Of a DNA stretch of 28,490 nucleotides, positions 21,438 through 27,467 are shown in pieces (the stretch's first letter is position 1; each line of letters begins with the position of its first letter). This DNA comes from a virus. The stretch is taken from positions 1 to 28,490 of IMG/VR virus record IMGVR_UViG_3300007516_000100; one strand, 5' to 3'. The position numbers and the translations under genes are program-made. The notes under the pieces are model-generated. The model was given only the letters and a program-made list of their open reading frames with translations. It was not told where the DNA came from and searched no databases.

Positions 21438-22187
21438 ATGTACTATTATCTATATGAAGTAAAAAATAAACTTGACGGAAAAATCTATATTGGTGTACAT
21501 AGAACTAAAAATCTCGATGATGGGTATATGGGTTCTGGTTCAATTATAGTTTCCGCAGTAAAAAAGCACGGCAAAGAGAATTTTACCAAAACCATTTTGG
21601 AAATGTTTGATAATCCAGATTCAATGTACGCAAAGGAGATGGAGGTTGTAACAGATGAGTTCTTAAAAAGATCTGATACTTACAATATCAAGCTAGGCGG
21701 ATTAGGAGGTTTTGATCATATCAATAGAGGCCCAATTGAAGATAGAGTGAACATAAAGTCATTTCGGTCAAAACTTGCATTGGGTGAGTTTATTGTAGGT
21801 GGCGACAAATCGATGTTTTTTACAGAAGAATCTTATGAGAAAATAAGAATAGGAAGTAGAGAGGGTAATGCAGTACTTGCTAATAGGACAGAAGAGGAAA
21901 AGAATATTAGCAACAGGAAACGGTCTGTGAGTTCGACTGGTGAAAAAAATTCTCAATTCTATGTTAGGCACTTTATCAGCTCCAGCGGACATAGAATAAA
22001 GTGTAAACTGGGTGAGGAGCCAGCGGGGTATACCTCAACACGAGACCTATATGAAAACGGTATGCAAAACTCAAAAAGAAGATGGTTTAATGACGGATGT
22101 ACTAGCTATATGATGGCTAGTACAGACCCAAGAGTAGTAGAATTTGGCTTGAAGCCTGGTAGATTATCAAAGCTTCAAGCCAAGTAA
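21438..22187 (+). CDS. GIY-YIG homing endonuclease (Seg-like)
   Basis: 249 residues. YYYLYEVKNKLDGKIYIGVH contains the GIY-YIG pair as YLYEV and YIG (17-19), followed by NLDDGYMGSG (25-34) as in T4 Seg endonucleases, then KHGKENFTKTILE and the catalytic-domain end NIKLGGLGGFDHIN. The C-terminal half is a basic DNA-binding region ending SKRRWFNDGCTSYMMAS, a motif also seen in other phage homing endonucleases. It is placed between an orphan T-arm and the tmRNA gene, which suggests that the tmRNA locus is its target. A late-type box and strong ribosome-binding site precede it. Confidence 0.88.
   Translation: MYYYLYEVKNKLDGKIYIGVHRTKNLDDGYMGSGSIIVSAVKKHGKENFTKTILEMFDNPDSMYAKEMEVVTDEFLKRSDTYNIKLGGLGGFDHINRGPIEDRVNIKSFRSKLALGEFIVGGDKSMFFTEESYEKIRIGSREGNAVLANRTEEEKNISNRKRSVSSTGEKNSQFYVRHFISSSGHRIKCKLGEEPAGYTSTRDLYENGMQNSKRRWFNDGCTSYMMASTDPRVVEFGLKPGRLSKLQAK
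22144..22183 (+). repeat. 11-bp inverted repeat at the end of the endonuclease gene
   Basis: TTGGCTTGAAG (22144-22154) and CTTCAAGCCAA (22173-22183) are perfectly complementary with an 18-nt loop. It covers the last codons of the endonuclease and ends 2 nt before its stop. No T-run follows, so it is not a standard terminator. It could be an RNA-processing or stabilising stem separating the mRNA from the tmRNA precursor. Confidence 0.7.
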
Positions 22188-22457
22188 TAGATGTAAACTT
22201 AACAGGATGGAAGATCGCCGGACGGGAAGTTCAATTCTCCCCCAGCTCCACCAAAAAGATATTCTGTATCTTTCTGACGGGGCTGCCAGGCTTCGACGGA
22301 GATAACAGTAAACTAGAAAGCATCTCGTCATGTAACCGACGTTAATGATACAAAAAGAGAAATGCTAACGCAGCTCAAAATGATGAAATCTTCGCTCTAG
22401 CAGCGTGAAATTAGTCTGAGGATTTGCCGGTTGACCTTATATCCCAACCAACCGGCA
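22188..22457 (+). ncRNA. ssrA: Circularly permuted (two-piece) tmRNA
   Basis: tmRNA rescues stalled ribosomes by acting first as tRNA-Ala, then as mRNA for a degradation tag. Acceptor piece: T arm around TTCAATT (22230-22236), CAGCTCC (22243-22249) and ACCA (22250-22253). Spacer: 25 nt with a 7-bp hairpin AAAGATA/TATCTTT. Coding piece: GGGGCTG (22279-22285), which pairs with CAGCTCC as in E. coli tmRNA (including the G-U pair), then CCAGGCTTCGACGG, the conserved D-loop region. Tag frame 22364-22405: ANAAQNDEIFALAA, stop TGA 22406-22408. A hairpin TCAT-TAAC/GTTA-ATGA (22328-22348) lies where pseudoknot 1 is expected. The T stem has one A-C mismatch and I could not identify a convincing P2 helix. 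Exact ends are estimates. Confidence 0.85.
22425..22457 (+). terminator. Stem-loop at the end of the tmRNA gene
   Basis: TGCCGGTTG/CAACCGGCA, a perfect 9-bp stem with a 15-nt loop, followed by CCAATTTTAAT. Either a weak rho-independent terminator or the final helix of the tmRNA coding piece; the T-run is short. Confidence 0.5.
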
Positions 22458-22478
22458 CCAATTTTAATAGGATTTATT

Positions 22479-22754
22479 ATGCCGCTTTATGATAAACAGT
22501 GCCAACTCTGTGATACGCTTTTTGAACTACAGTGCAGAATCGCCGAAAAAGATGAACCCAAAGACTGCCCAAACTGCGGTTCATACGACACCGTCTATCG
22601 ACCAACAGCCCCAATGCTTTCCACCCATTCTGAACGACTAATGACACACAAGAAGGACTCGGGATTTAATGAAGTACTCTCGAAGATCAAAGAGCGTAAT
22701 CCAAGAACCCCGTTAGCTACTGGGCGAAATTCCGGTGAAAGGGTTATGGATTAA
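22479..22754 (+). CDS. FmdB-type zinc-ribbon protein (91 aa)
   Basis: MPLYDKQCQLCDTLFELQCR and DCPNCGS give a CxxC (Cys8, Cys11) and second CxxC (Cys30, Cys33), the FmdB putative regulatory zinc ribbon. The tail HKKDSGFNEVLSKIKERNP is typical of phage versions. AATAGGATTT precedes the ATG at 22479. It may regulate transcription or bind nucleic acid, but this is unproven for the family. Confidence 0.8.
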   Translation: MPLYDKQCQLCDTLFELQCRIAEKDEPKDCPNCGSYDTVYRPTAPMLSTHSERLMTHKKDSGFNEVLSKIKERNPRTPLATGRNSGERVMD

Positions 22755-22792
22755 TTCACCATATAGAATATGTTCAACAAATAAGGAAATTT

Positions 22793-23608
22793 ATGGCCCG
22801 CACACCAAAACCTAAAGCCGCACTATTTGTCGATGCACCGCCAACCCACAAGAAAAAGAGTGCAGCAGCACGGCGCCTAGAAGAAGTCGAGTTAGCAGAA
22901 CATAGGGGAACACATATGCCTATTACATCGAACGCATTAAAATTGAAGTTAGACCATCTAAAGACATTTTCGGCTCTAACAGAAAATCAGACAAAGTTTT
23001 TTGATGCATATCGCCGCGGCGATTACTTCATCGGTTTATTGGGTAGTCCCGGCACGGGGAAGACATTTATTGCCATGCTCCGAGCTATTGAAGAAGTTCT
23101 TGATCGCACAAATTCTTTTAAACAAGTCGTGATAGTTCGTTCTGCAGTTCAAACTCGTGATCAGGGTTTTATGCCAGGTTCTCTAGACGAGAAACAAGAA
23201 ATTTATGAACAGCCTTACAGCGAAATATCTGCGACTCTGTTTAATATACCCCAGGCCTGGGCGCGATTAAAGGAGCAGGGCCACTGTAGGTTTATCACAA
23301 CGACGGCTATACGAGGCATATCTATCGATGATGCGGTTGTGATTGTTGATGAATGCCAAAATATGACATTTCAAGAATTACATACCGTCATGACCCGCGT
23401 CGGTTATAGATCAAAAATCATCTTTAGTGGTGACGGTAAACAGAACGATCTCATCAAATCAAAATATGATCATTCTGGACTTGATGAGTTTTTGAAGATC
23501 GTTAGATCGATGCCGGAATTTACTGAAGTTAATTTTACGTCAGATGACATAGTTCGCAGTAGTTTAGTAAAGCAATTTATTGTAGCCTGTGAGTCGTTTG
23601 GGGTATAA
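22793..23608 (+). CDS. phoH: PhoH-like ATPase
   Basis: 271 residues. A basic N-terminal extension (RTPKPKAALF, HKKKSAAARR) is followed by the PhoH core: ALTENQTKFFDAYRRGDY, GSPGTGKTF (Walker A, 84-92), VVIVRSAVQTRDQGFMPG, TAIRGISIDD, VVIVDECQNM (Walker B), and KIIFSGDGKQNDL. PhoH proteins are ATPases common in T4-like and marine phages; proposed roles are in RNA metabolism, but none is established. TAAGGAAATTT precedes the ATG. Confidence 0.92.
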   Translation: MARTPKPKAALFVDAPPTHKKKSAAARRLEEVELAEHRGTHMPITSNALKLKLDHLKTFSALTENQTKFFDAYRRGDYFIGLLGSPGTGKTFIAMLRAIEEVLDRTNSFKQVVIVRSAVQTRDQGFMPGSLDEKQEIYEQPYSEISATLFNIPQAWARLKEQGHCRFITTTAIRGISIDDAVVIVDECQNMTFQELHTVMTRVGYRSKIIFSGDGKQNDLIKSKYDHSGLDEFLKIVRSMPEFTEVNFTSDDIVRSSLVKQFIVACESFGV

Positions 23609-23609
23609 C

Positions 23610-24269
23610 ATGCCTGTATTTATTACACACGACCTTCCCCATATTGAACAAAGAAATTCTCCAACTGGTCGGTTGTATATAACCCCGGATAAGCATGCTT
23701 ATCCATCAGTAACCACAGTTCTCGGAATCGAATCTATCGGTTATATCACTGAGTGGCGTAATAAAGTTGGACACGCCGTGGCTGATGAAATATCACGTAA
23801 GGCGGCAACCCGTGGTACTCGAGTTCATGAGGCATGCGAACATCATCTTGAAGGGAGAGAATATACTTGGGGTATGTTCGACGCGTCAACCAAGGAAATG
23901 TTTTCGTATCTAGTTCCAGTAATAGTCTCAATTCAAGAAGTACACGCTATGGAAACTCGTCTGTATTCCGATATGCTAGAAACTGCGGGAACTGTAGATT
24001 TGATAGCCAAGATAGATGGGGAGATGTGTATAGTAGATTGGAAAACATCAGCCCGCTTCAAAACTCGAGATGATATCCACGGATATTTTACTCAGTGTGC
24101 GTTCTATGCCCACGCCTTTTTCGAACGCACCGGAGTAGTAGTTCCAAATATAACTATAGCAATGACGGTAGAAGATTACGGACTGATTGTTTTTAAAGAA
24201 AAGGTTCGTGATTGGCTTGGCCCATTTATAGACGTTAGAAAACGATTCCGAGAACTTAAGGGTTACTGA
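23610..24269 (+). CDS. PD-(D/E)XK exonuclease
   Basis: 219 residues from the ATG 1 nt after the phoH stop. RecB/Cas4-type nuclease motifs in order: PSVTTVLG (32-39), RGTRVHEACEHHL (His73, Glu74), AGTVDLIAKI (Asp130), CIVDWKTS (Asp143, Lys145) and YFTQCAFYA (Gln162, Tyr166). Similar genes occur next to phoH or replication genes in T4-like cyanophages. Likely works on DNA ends in recombination or host DNA breakdown. No Fe-S cysteines are seen. Ends 1 nt into the next gene. Confidence 0.88.
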   Translation: MPVFITHDLPHIEQRNSPTGRLYITPDKHAYPSVTTVLGIESIGYITEWRNKVGHAVADEISRKAATRGTRVHEACEHHLEGREYTWGMFDASTKEMFSYLVPVIVSIQEVHAMETRLYSDMLETAGTVDLIAKIDGEMCIVDWKTSARFKTRDDIHGYFTQCAFYAHAFFERTGVVVPNITIAMTVEDYGLIVFKEKVRDWLGPFIDVRKRFRELKGY

Positions 24270-24448
24270 TGGATGATTCTAAACCAGAATACAGATGCCC
24301 ATTTTGTTTAGAATGGATACTCAAGAAGGACTTCAAGAATCATCAAGCTGGCCAACACCAAAGCACGCCCGATATAGAAATTCAACCTGAAAGTGTAGAA
24401 GATATCGAGCGCCGATTCATATTTCTTGGATTGTGGGACGACCGATAG
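24269..24448 (+). CDS. Small zinc-finger-like protein (59 aa)
   Basis: YRCPFCLEWILKKDFKNHQ with Cys10, Cys13, His25 and His30 forms a C2H2-like zinc site. The remainder is acidic (PDIEIQPESVEDIERRF). Overlaps the exonuclease stop by one base (TGATG), with the TAG leading into the next early promoter. Confidence 0.65.
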   Translation: MDDSKPEYRCPFCLEWILKKDFKNHQAGQHQSTPDIEIQPESVEDIERRFIFLGLWDDR

Positions 24449-24449
24449 T

Positions 24450-24478
24450 TTTACTTTTATTATGAGTTGTGATATAAT
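24450..24478 (+). promoter_or_regulatory. T4-type early promoter
   Basis: TTTACTTTTATT then TGTGATATAAT (TATAAT 24473-24478), 17-nt gap. The upstream TAG stop again touches the -35 element. Confidence 0.85.
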
Positions 24479-24490
24479 ATACTTGTTATT

Positions 24491-24517
24491 TTGGTGCACA
24501 CCATCAAGTGCTATAAT
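24491..24517 (+). promoter_or_regulatory. Possible second promoter of different type
   Basis: TTGGTG (24491-24496) and an extended -10 TGCTATAAT (TATAAT 24512-24517) with a 15-nt gap, only 18 nt before the lipoprotein ATG. This looks like a host sigma-70 extended -10 promoter and differs from the phage early consensus. Confidence 0.4.
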
Positions 24518-24534
24518 TTAAAAAGAATTTTATC

Positions 24535-24821
24535 ATGAAAAAACCCTCATCGCGCTGACCCTAGTTGCCGTTTTCGGTTTATCAGCCTGTGGCAAAAATG
24601 TATCGGATAAAGTAACTACTGAGATCCCAGAATCTTCGGGACTTTCTCCGAATACGCCCCAACACATAAAAAATACAGCCACTATTTTTGCGGAGCTTAA
24701 TCCTAAGCATGATTATCAATATTATTTCGATAAGCTAAACGAAATCTTTTCAGTCTGTAATGTCAGTTCTGATCTTCTCCCATGTTGGGTAGAAGCGGCG
24801 ACTGATTTAAAAGACAGTTAA
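24535..24821 (+). pseudogene. Small lipoprotein, frame broken after codon 3
   Basis: With one extra A in the A6 run after the ATG, the frame reads MKKTLIALTLVAVFGLSAC, an ideal lipoprotein signal peptide with lipobox LSAC (Cys19), and continues for 95 residues (GKNVSDKVTTEIPESSG, FAELNPKHDYQYYFDK, SVCNVSSDLLPCWVEAATD) to the TAA at 24819. As written, the frame stops after ATG AAA AAA CCC TCA TCG CGC. Either a base was lost in sequencing, the gene is off, or frameshifting operates on AAAAAAC. The mature protein has two further Cys. Small phage lipoproteins often act in superinfection exclusion; that role is only an inference. Confidence 0.75.
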
Positions 24822-24852
24822 ATTTTAAATCACGAGTGCTTGGGATGATAGT

Positions 24853-24881
24853 TTTACTTTTATTCGGACATGTGTTATAAT
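24853..24881 (+). promoter_or_regulatory. T4-type early promoter
   Basis: TTTACTTTTATT then TGTGTTATAAT (TATAAT 24876-24881), 17-nt gap. The next ATG (24888) is at the expected transcription start. This is the last such promoter in the window; the 3.6 kb to the right edge has none. Confidence 0.85.
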
Positions 24882-24887
24882 AGATAC

Positions 24888-25114
24888 ATGATAACAAAAA
24901 ACTCTATTACCAGTACCATCGCATGGGTGGGCGCGATAACCTCAATCCAGGTGCATTTATTGTTGCCTTCCAGATTTTTACGGTTGGATATGTATTATTT
25001 TTGATCGGTTCGACATCTTGTCTTTATGTCGGAATCGTCCGAAAAATAAAGCTCTCATTTTACTAAATGCCACGTTTTTCTGTGCCAATATAATTGGTCT
25101 ATTTAATTCATTCT
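24888..25114 (+). pseudogene. Small membrane protein broken by two frameshifts
   Basis: Three successive frames together give a plausible protein: MITKNSITSTIAWVGAITSI, then PGAFIVAFQIFTVGYVLFLI, then KNKALILLNATFFCANIIGL, ending NSF at the TAA 25112-25114. The joints are a CC (about 24940) and an A5 run (about 25046), each as if one base were missing. Joined, it has two to three membrane spans and resembles small YgjV/PnuC-like phage membrane proteins (AWVGA, FLIGS, NKALILLN, NIIGL). As written it would make only a 38-residue peptide. Confidence 0.6.
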
Positions 25115-25122
25115 AAGGGACT

Positions 25123-25758
25123 ATGAAATATCATTCATTAGTAACAGCAATCAATATATTTTTTAACGATGACAATCCACTATTTGGTGATAGTGTTACC
25201 GAGGTTAATTTATTAGATGAAGCGGGTGGCCCATTTATTGAGTTATCACAATCAAATGAATTTGTAAGTGGTGGGAAAATTCGTATCAACGACATGGATG
25301 AAATGGATGCTATCTACGCGGCAGTAACATCCCTATTGATGGGCGTCGCAAAATATTCTGAAACAAATGGAGCAAAAATGACTCAGTATCTGACTAATAA
25401 AATTCGTACGCCCGATGGGCATATTCTACAGTCGTTCAGTCGACACGATTATAAGACTTACACTGATAAAATCAGTGGTGAAGAATATATGGTCGATGGC
25501 GGGCTTGATTACCTTCGCCGGAATGTCACAAAAATTCCAGCTGAAGAATTATCTCTTGTATTGCCGCAACCCCACTCAGTAATTCGAGAAGAACTCACCT
25601 GGGGTACGTACGGGAAAAAGGGCGATCAACCACTAAAATTCTTGAAGATCTGTGATATGGAAAGTGATCATATCGTTGCTGTGCTTGAAACCCAACATCT
25701 AGGTGATCTGCGCAAACTCGCACTTCAGAATGAACTAAAATTTAGAGGTGATGTATGA
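25123..25758 (+). CDS. Conserved phage hypothetical protein (211 aa)
   Basis: CTAAGGGACT precedes the ATG. The second half carries conserved blocks TPDGHILQSFSRHDYKTY, EYMVDGGLDYLRR, PHSVIREELTWGTYGKKGDQ and DHIVAVLETQ, found in many phages without known function. The N-terminal third (FFNDDNPLFGDSVTEVNLLD) is specific. Ends in an ATGA overlap with the next gene at 25755. Confidence 0.75.
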   Translation: MKYHSLVTAINIFFNDDNPLFGDSVTEVNLLDEAGGPFIELSQSNEFVSGGKIRINDMDEMDAIYAAVTSLLMGVAKYSETNGAKMTQYLTNKIRTPDGHILQSFSRHDYKTYTDKISGEEYMVDGGLDYLRRNVTKIPAEELSLVLPQPHSVIREELTWGTYGKKGDQPLKFLKICDMESDHIVAVLETQHLGDLRKLALQNELKFRGDV

Positions 25759-25996
25759 GCGCCTATGATTGGGCGAACCTCGGGTTGAACCGCTTGTCCG
25801 ATCCAAGGAAATTGATGCGGCGAAGGCTGGAGCTTGGCTAGGTTGTAGCGACTGCGACTGCGATTATGACTGCTATGACGGTAAGACTCGCTGCATTCGT
25901 TTACCTAGAGCTAAACAATTCTGGCGTGATGTACTTGAGGGAATGAGCCTGCTGTACTGGTGGCGCAAGTGGAAATACCTTAGGAGCTTGAAATGA
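25755..25996 (+). pseudogene. Small Cys/Asp-rich protein with one-base frame break
   Basis: The ATG at 25755 (ATGA overlap) gives MSAYDW and then a frame that stops at about 25842. The neighbouring frame from 25769 reads GEPRVEPLVRSKEID, then CSDCDCDYDCYDGKTRC and KQFWRDVLEGMSLLYWWRKW. One extra G in the GGG after TGG joins them as MSAYDWGEPRVEPL. The Cys cluster could bind metal. The C-terminal 20 residues are repeated as an independent 26-residue gene at 27664. Without correction, a TTG at 25769 would be the only start for the second frame. Confidence 0.6.
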
Positions 25997-26106
25997 CCTT
26001 AATCCAACGATTCGTCAAGTGGGCGTGCTCAATGGAAGACTTGATAGAGTTACTTAAAAATGGCGATATGCTGAAAAATTGGAGCCACTATGACCACACT
26101 GATTGA
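25993..26106 (+). CDS. Tiny hypothetical protein (37 aa)
   Basis: ATGA overlap with the preceding stop; the TAGGAGCTTG just before is a good ribosome-binding site. MTLIQRFVKWACSMEDLIEL, then LLKNGDMLKNWSHYD. It overlaps the next gene by 17 nt. No family recognised. Confidence 0.45.
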   Translation: MTLIQRFVKWACSMEDLIELLKNGDMLKNWSHYDHTD

Positions 26107-26404
26107 CCGTCTGCGCGGAAACCCGGAGCAACTAAGCGGGTGGGTTCTTTACGAAGCAGCTGATGAACTAGATCGCCAAGCCAGAGAGGTTGAGGCGCTG
26201 GCATTAAGCAGAGACGACTGGCACAAAGTGGCCGATGACCGATCTGGGAAGATTGTGGAGATGATTGTTGAGACTGAGACGTTGAAATCAGCGGCGCGGA
26301 AAGCCATTGAACTGATTCTTGGACACCAAGGCCACTGTAGTTCAGACGACGTAATACAAGCATTACAGGCTGCCATAGAGCAGCAAACAAAGGAAACACA
26401 ATGA
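26090..26404 (+). CDS. Hypothetical coiled-coil protein (104 aa), parent of duplicated modules
   Basis: MTTLIDRLRGNPEQLSGWVL and YEAADELDRQAREVEALALS are a helical N-terminus; the C-terminus is QALQAAIEQQTKETQ. Both ends recur downstream: the N-terminus at 28365 (STLIEHLR, VEELERQAKEIEEL) and the C-terminus at 28249 (AAIAQQTKETK), with clear nucleotide similarity. Ends in an ATGA overlap. Confidence 0.6.
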   Translation: MTTLIDRLRGNPEQLSGWVLYEAADELDRQAREVEALALSRDDWHKVADDRSGKIVEMIVETETLKSAARKAIELILGHQGHCSSDDVIQALQAAIEQQTKETQ

Positions 26405-27042
26405 AAACCACACTAAACCAAATACGCGAAAAATCACCCTGCGTTAGTGGTTGGAAAAAGCTGCTTGCGTATCTTGGTAAAACGGTGGCCGATGACGAGC
26501 CCCTGTCAATCACCACCATCATCGACAGCAACGGTCTAGAAGATACCATCTGGTGCTTGCAGGCAGTCGAAGGTCATGACCGTGAAATCAGGTTGTATGC
26601 CGTCTGGTGCGCAAGGCAGGTGCAACATCTGATGACAGATAAGCAAAGCCTTGATGCGCTTGATGTCGCGGAGCGTTTTGCAAACGGCTTGGCGACAGTC
26701 AAAGAATTAGATGCTGCGGGGGATGCTGCGTGGGATGCTGCTGGGGCTGCTGCGAGGGCTGCTGCGGGGGATGCTGCGTGGGATGCTGTGTGGGATGCTG
26801 CGTGGGATGCTGCGTGGGATGCTGCGTGGGATGCTGCGAGGGCTGCTGCGAGGGCTGCTGCGGGGACTGCTGCGGGGGCTGCTGCGTGGGCTGCTGCGGG
26901 GGCTGCTGCGGGGACTGTTGCGGGGACTGTTGCGGGGACTGTTGCGGGGACTGTTGCGGGGACTGTTGCGTGGGATGCTCAAGAAAACCGACTGCGCGAA
27001 GTTTGCGCTGAGATTGACGCGGCTATGAAGGAGACGAAATGA
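26401..27042 (+). CDS. Ala-rich repeat protein with minisatellite
   Basis: 213 residues. A normal N-terminal domain (KSPCVSGWKKLLAYLGKTVA, DDTIW-like LEDTIWCLQAV, IRLYAVWCARQVQHLM; about 1-100) is followed by about 90 residues of four-residue repeats (DAAW, ARAA, AGTV types) encoded by 12-bp units, then a short helical tail (ENRLREVCAEIDAAMKETK). Proteins with this N-terminal domain plus Ala-rich repeats occur in phages; the repeats may form a helical rod. Function unknown. All three forward frames are open across the repeat, but only this one has the domain and an ATGA-linked start. Confidence 0.7.
   Translation: MKTTLNQIREKSPCVSGWKKLLAYLGKTVADDEPLSITTIIDSNGLEDTIWCLQAVEGHDREIRLYAVWCARQVQHLMTDKQSLDALDVAERFANGLATVKELDAAGDAAWDAAGAAARAAAGDAAWDAVWDAAWDAAWDAAWDAARAAARAAAGTAAGAAAWAAAGAAAGTVAGTVAGTVAGTVAGTVAWDAQENRLREVCAEIDAAMKETK
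26711..26976 (+). repeat. 12-bp-period coding minisatellite
   Basis: GATGCTGCGTGG-type units in the first part change to GCGGGGACTGTT units at the end (five near-identical copies about 26908-26967). The purine/G-rich unit keeps all three forward frames and one reverse frame open, which creates long spurious reading frames. Copy number is likely variable between isolates. Confidence 0.85.
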
Positions 27043-27467
27043 CTGTAATCGCATTCGATGGCAACTCAATGGCCTCTGATAGACAGGGTGAGTATTACTA
27101 CACAAAAACGCAGCGTACGAAAATTCAACGAGTTGGGCACGCTATTGTCGGGGGTGCTGGTACGGTTTGCGCCACTGAAGCCATGATCAAGTGGTTAGAG
27201 GCGGGGGCTAACATTGAAAAGTTTCCCAAAATTGCCGAGGCAGATAAATCGACATTATTGGTCGGTGGGCCGGAGGGAGTATGGCTCTATGAAAATAGTC
27301 CATACCCCATGAAACTTAGAAACAAGTTTTTTGCCATAGGCAGCGGAAGTGACGCAGCAATGGCTGCGTGGTGCGACTTCCACGATGACGTTTATCAACA
27401 GCTAGGAGCTTTGGCTTGGATGCAGGCCGAGTACGTCGAGCGACACATAAAGGAGAGATCGATATGA
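27039..27467 (+). CDS. HslV/proteasome-like Ntn peptidase
   Basis: 142 residues beginning MTVIAFDGNSMASDRQ, where Thr2 would become the N-terminal nucleophile after Met removal, as in HslV and the phage proteasome-like beta subunits. Supporting blocks are IVGGAGTVCATEAMIKWL, TLLVGGPEGVWLYEN and NKFFAIGSGSDAAMAAW. After that the C-terminus (DFHDDVYQQLGALAWM) departs from the usual family end, so it may be altered. No ATPase partner (HslU) is visible. AGGAGACGAA precedes the ATG. Confidence 0.7.
   Translation: MTVIAFDGNSMASDRQGEYYYTKTQRTKIQRVGHAIVGGAGTVCATEAMIKWLEAGANIEKFPKIAEADKSTLLVGGPEGVWLYENSPYPMKLRNKFFAIGSGSDAAMAAWCDFHDDVYQQLGALAWMQAEYVERHIKERSI

Noticed and set aside
22188-22460. Ordinary one-piece tmRNA
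   Set aside because: No T arm or CAGCTCC-ACCA occurs downstream of the tag; both are upstream of GGGGCTG.
26707-27105. Long alternative frames over the Ala-rich repeat, including a Pro/Arg/Ser reverse frame and a Cys/Gly forward frame
   Set aside because: They arise from the 12-bp repeat having no stop in most frames; none has a non-repetitive domain.
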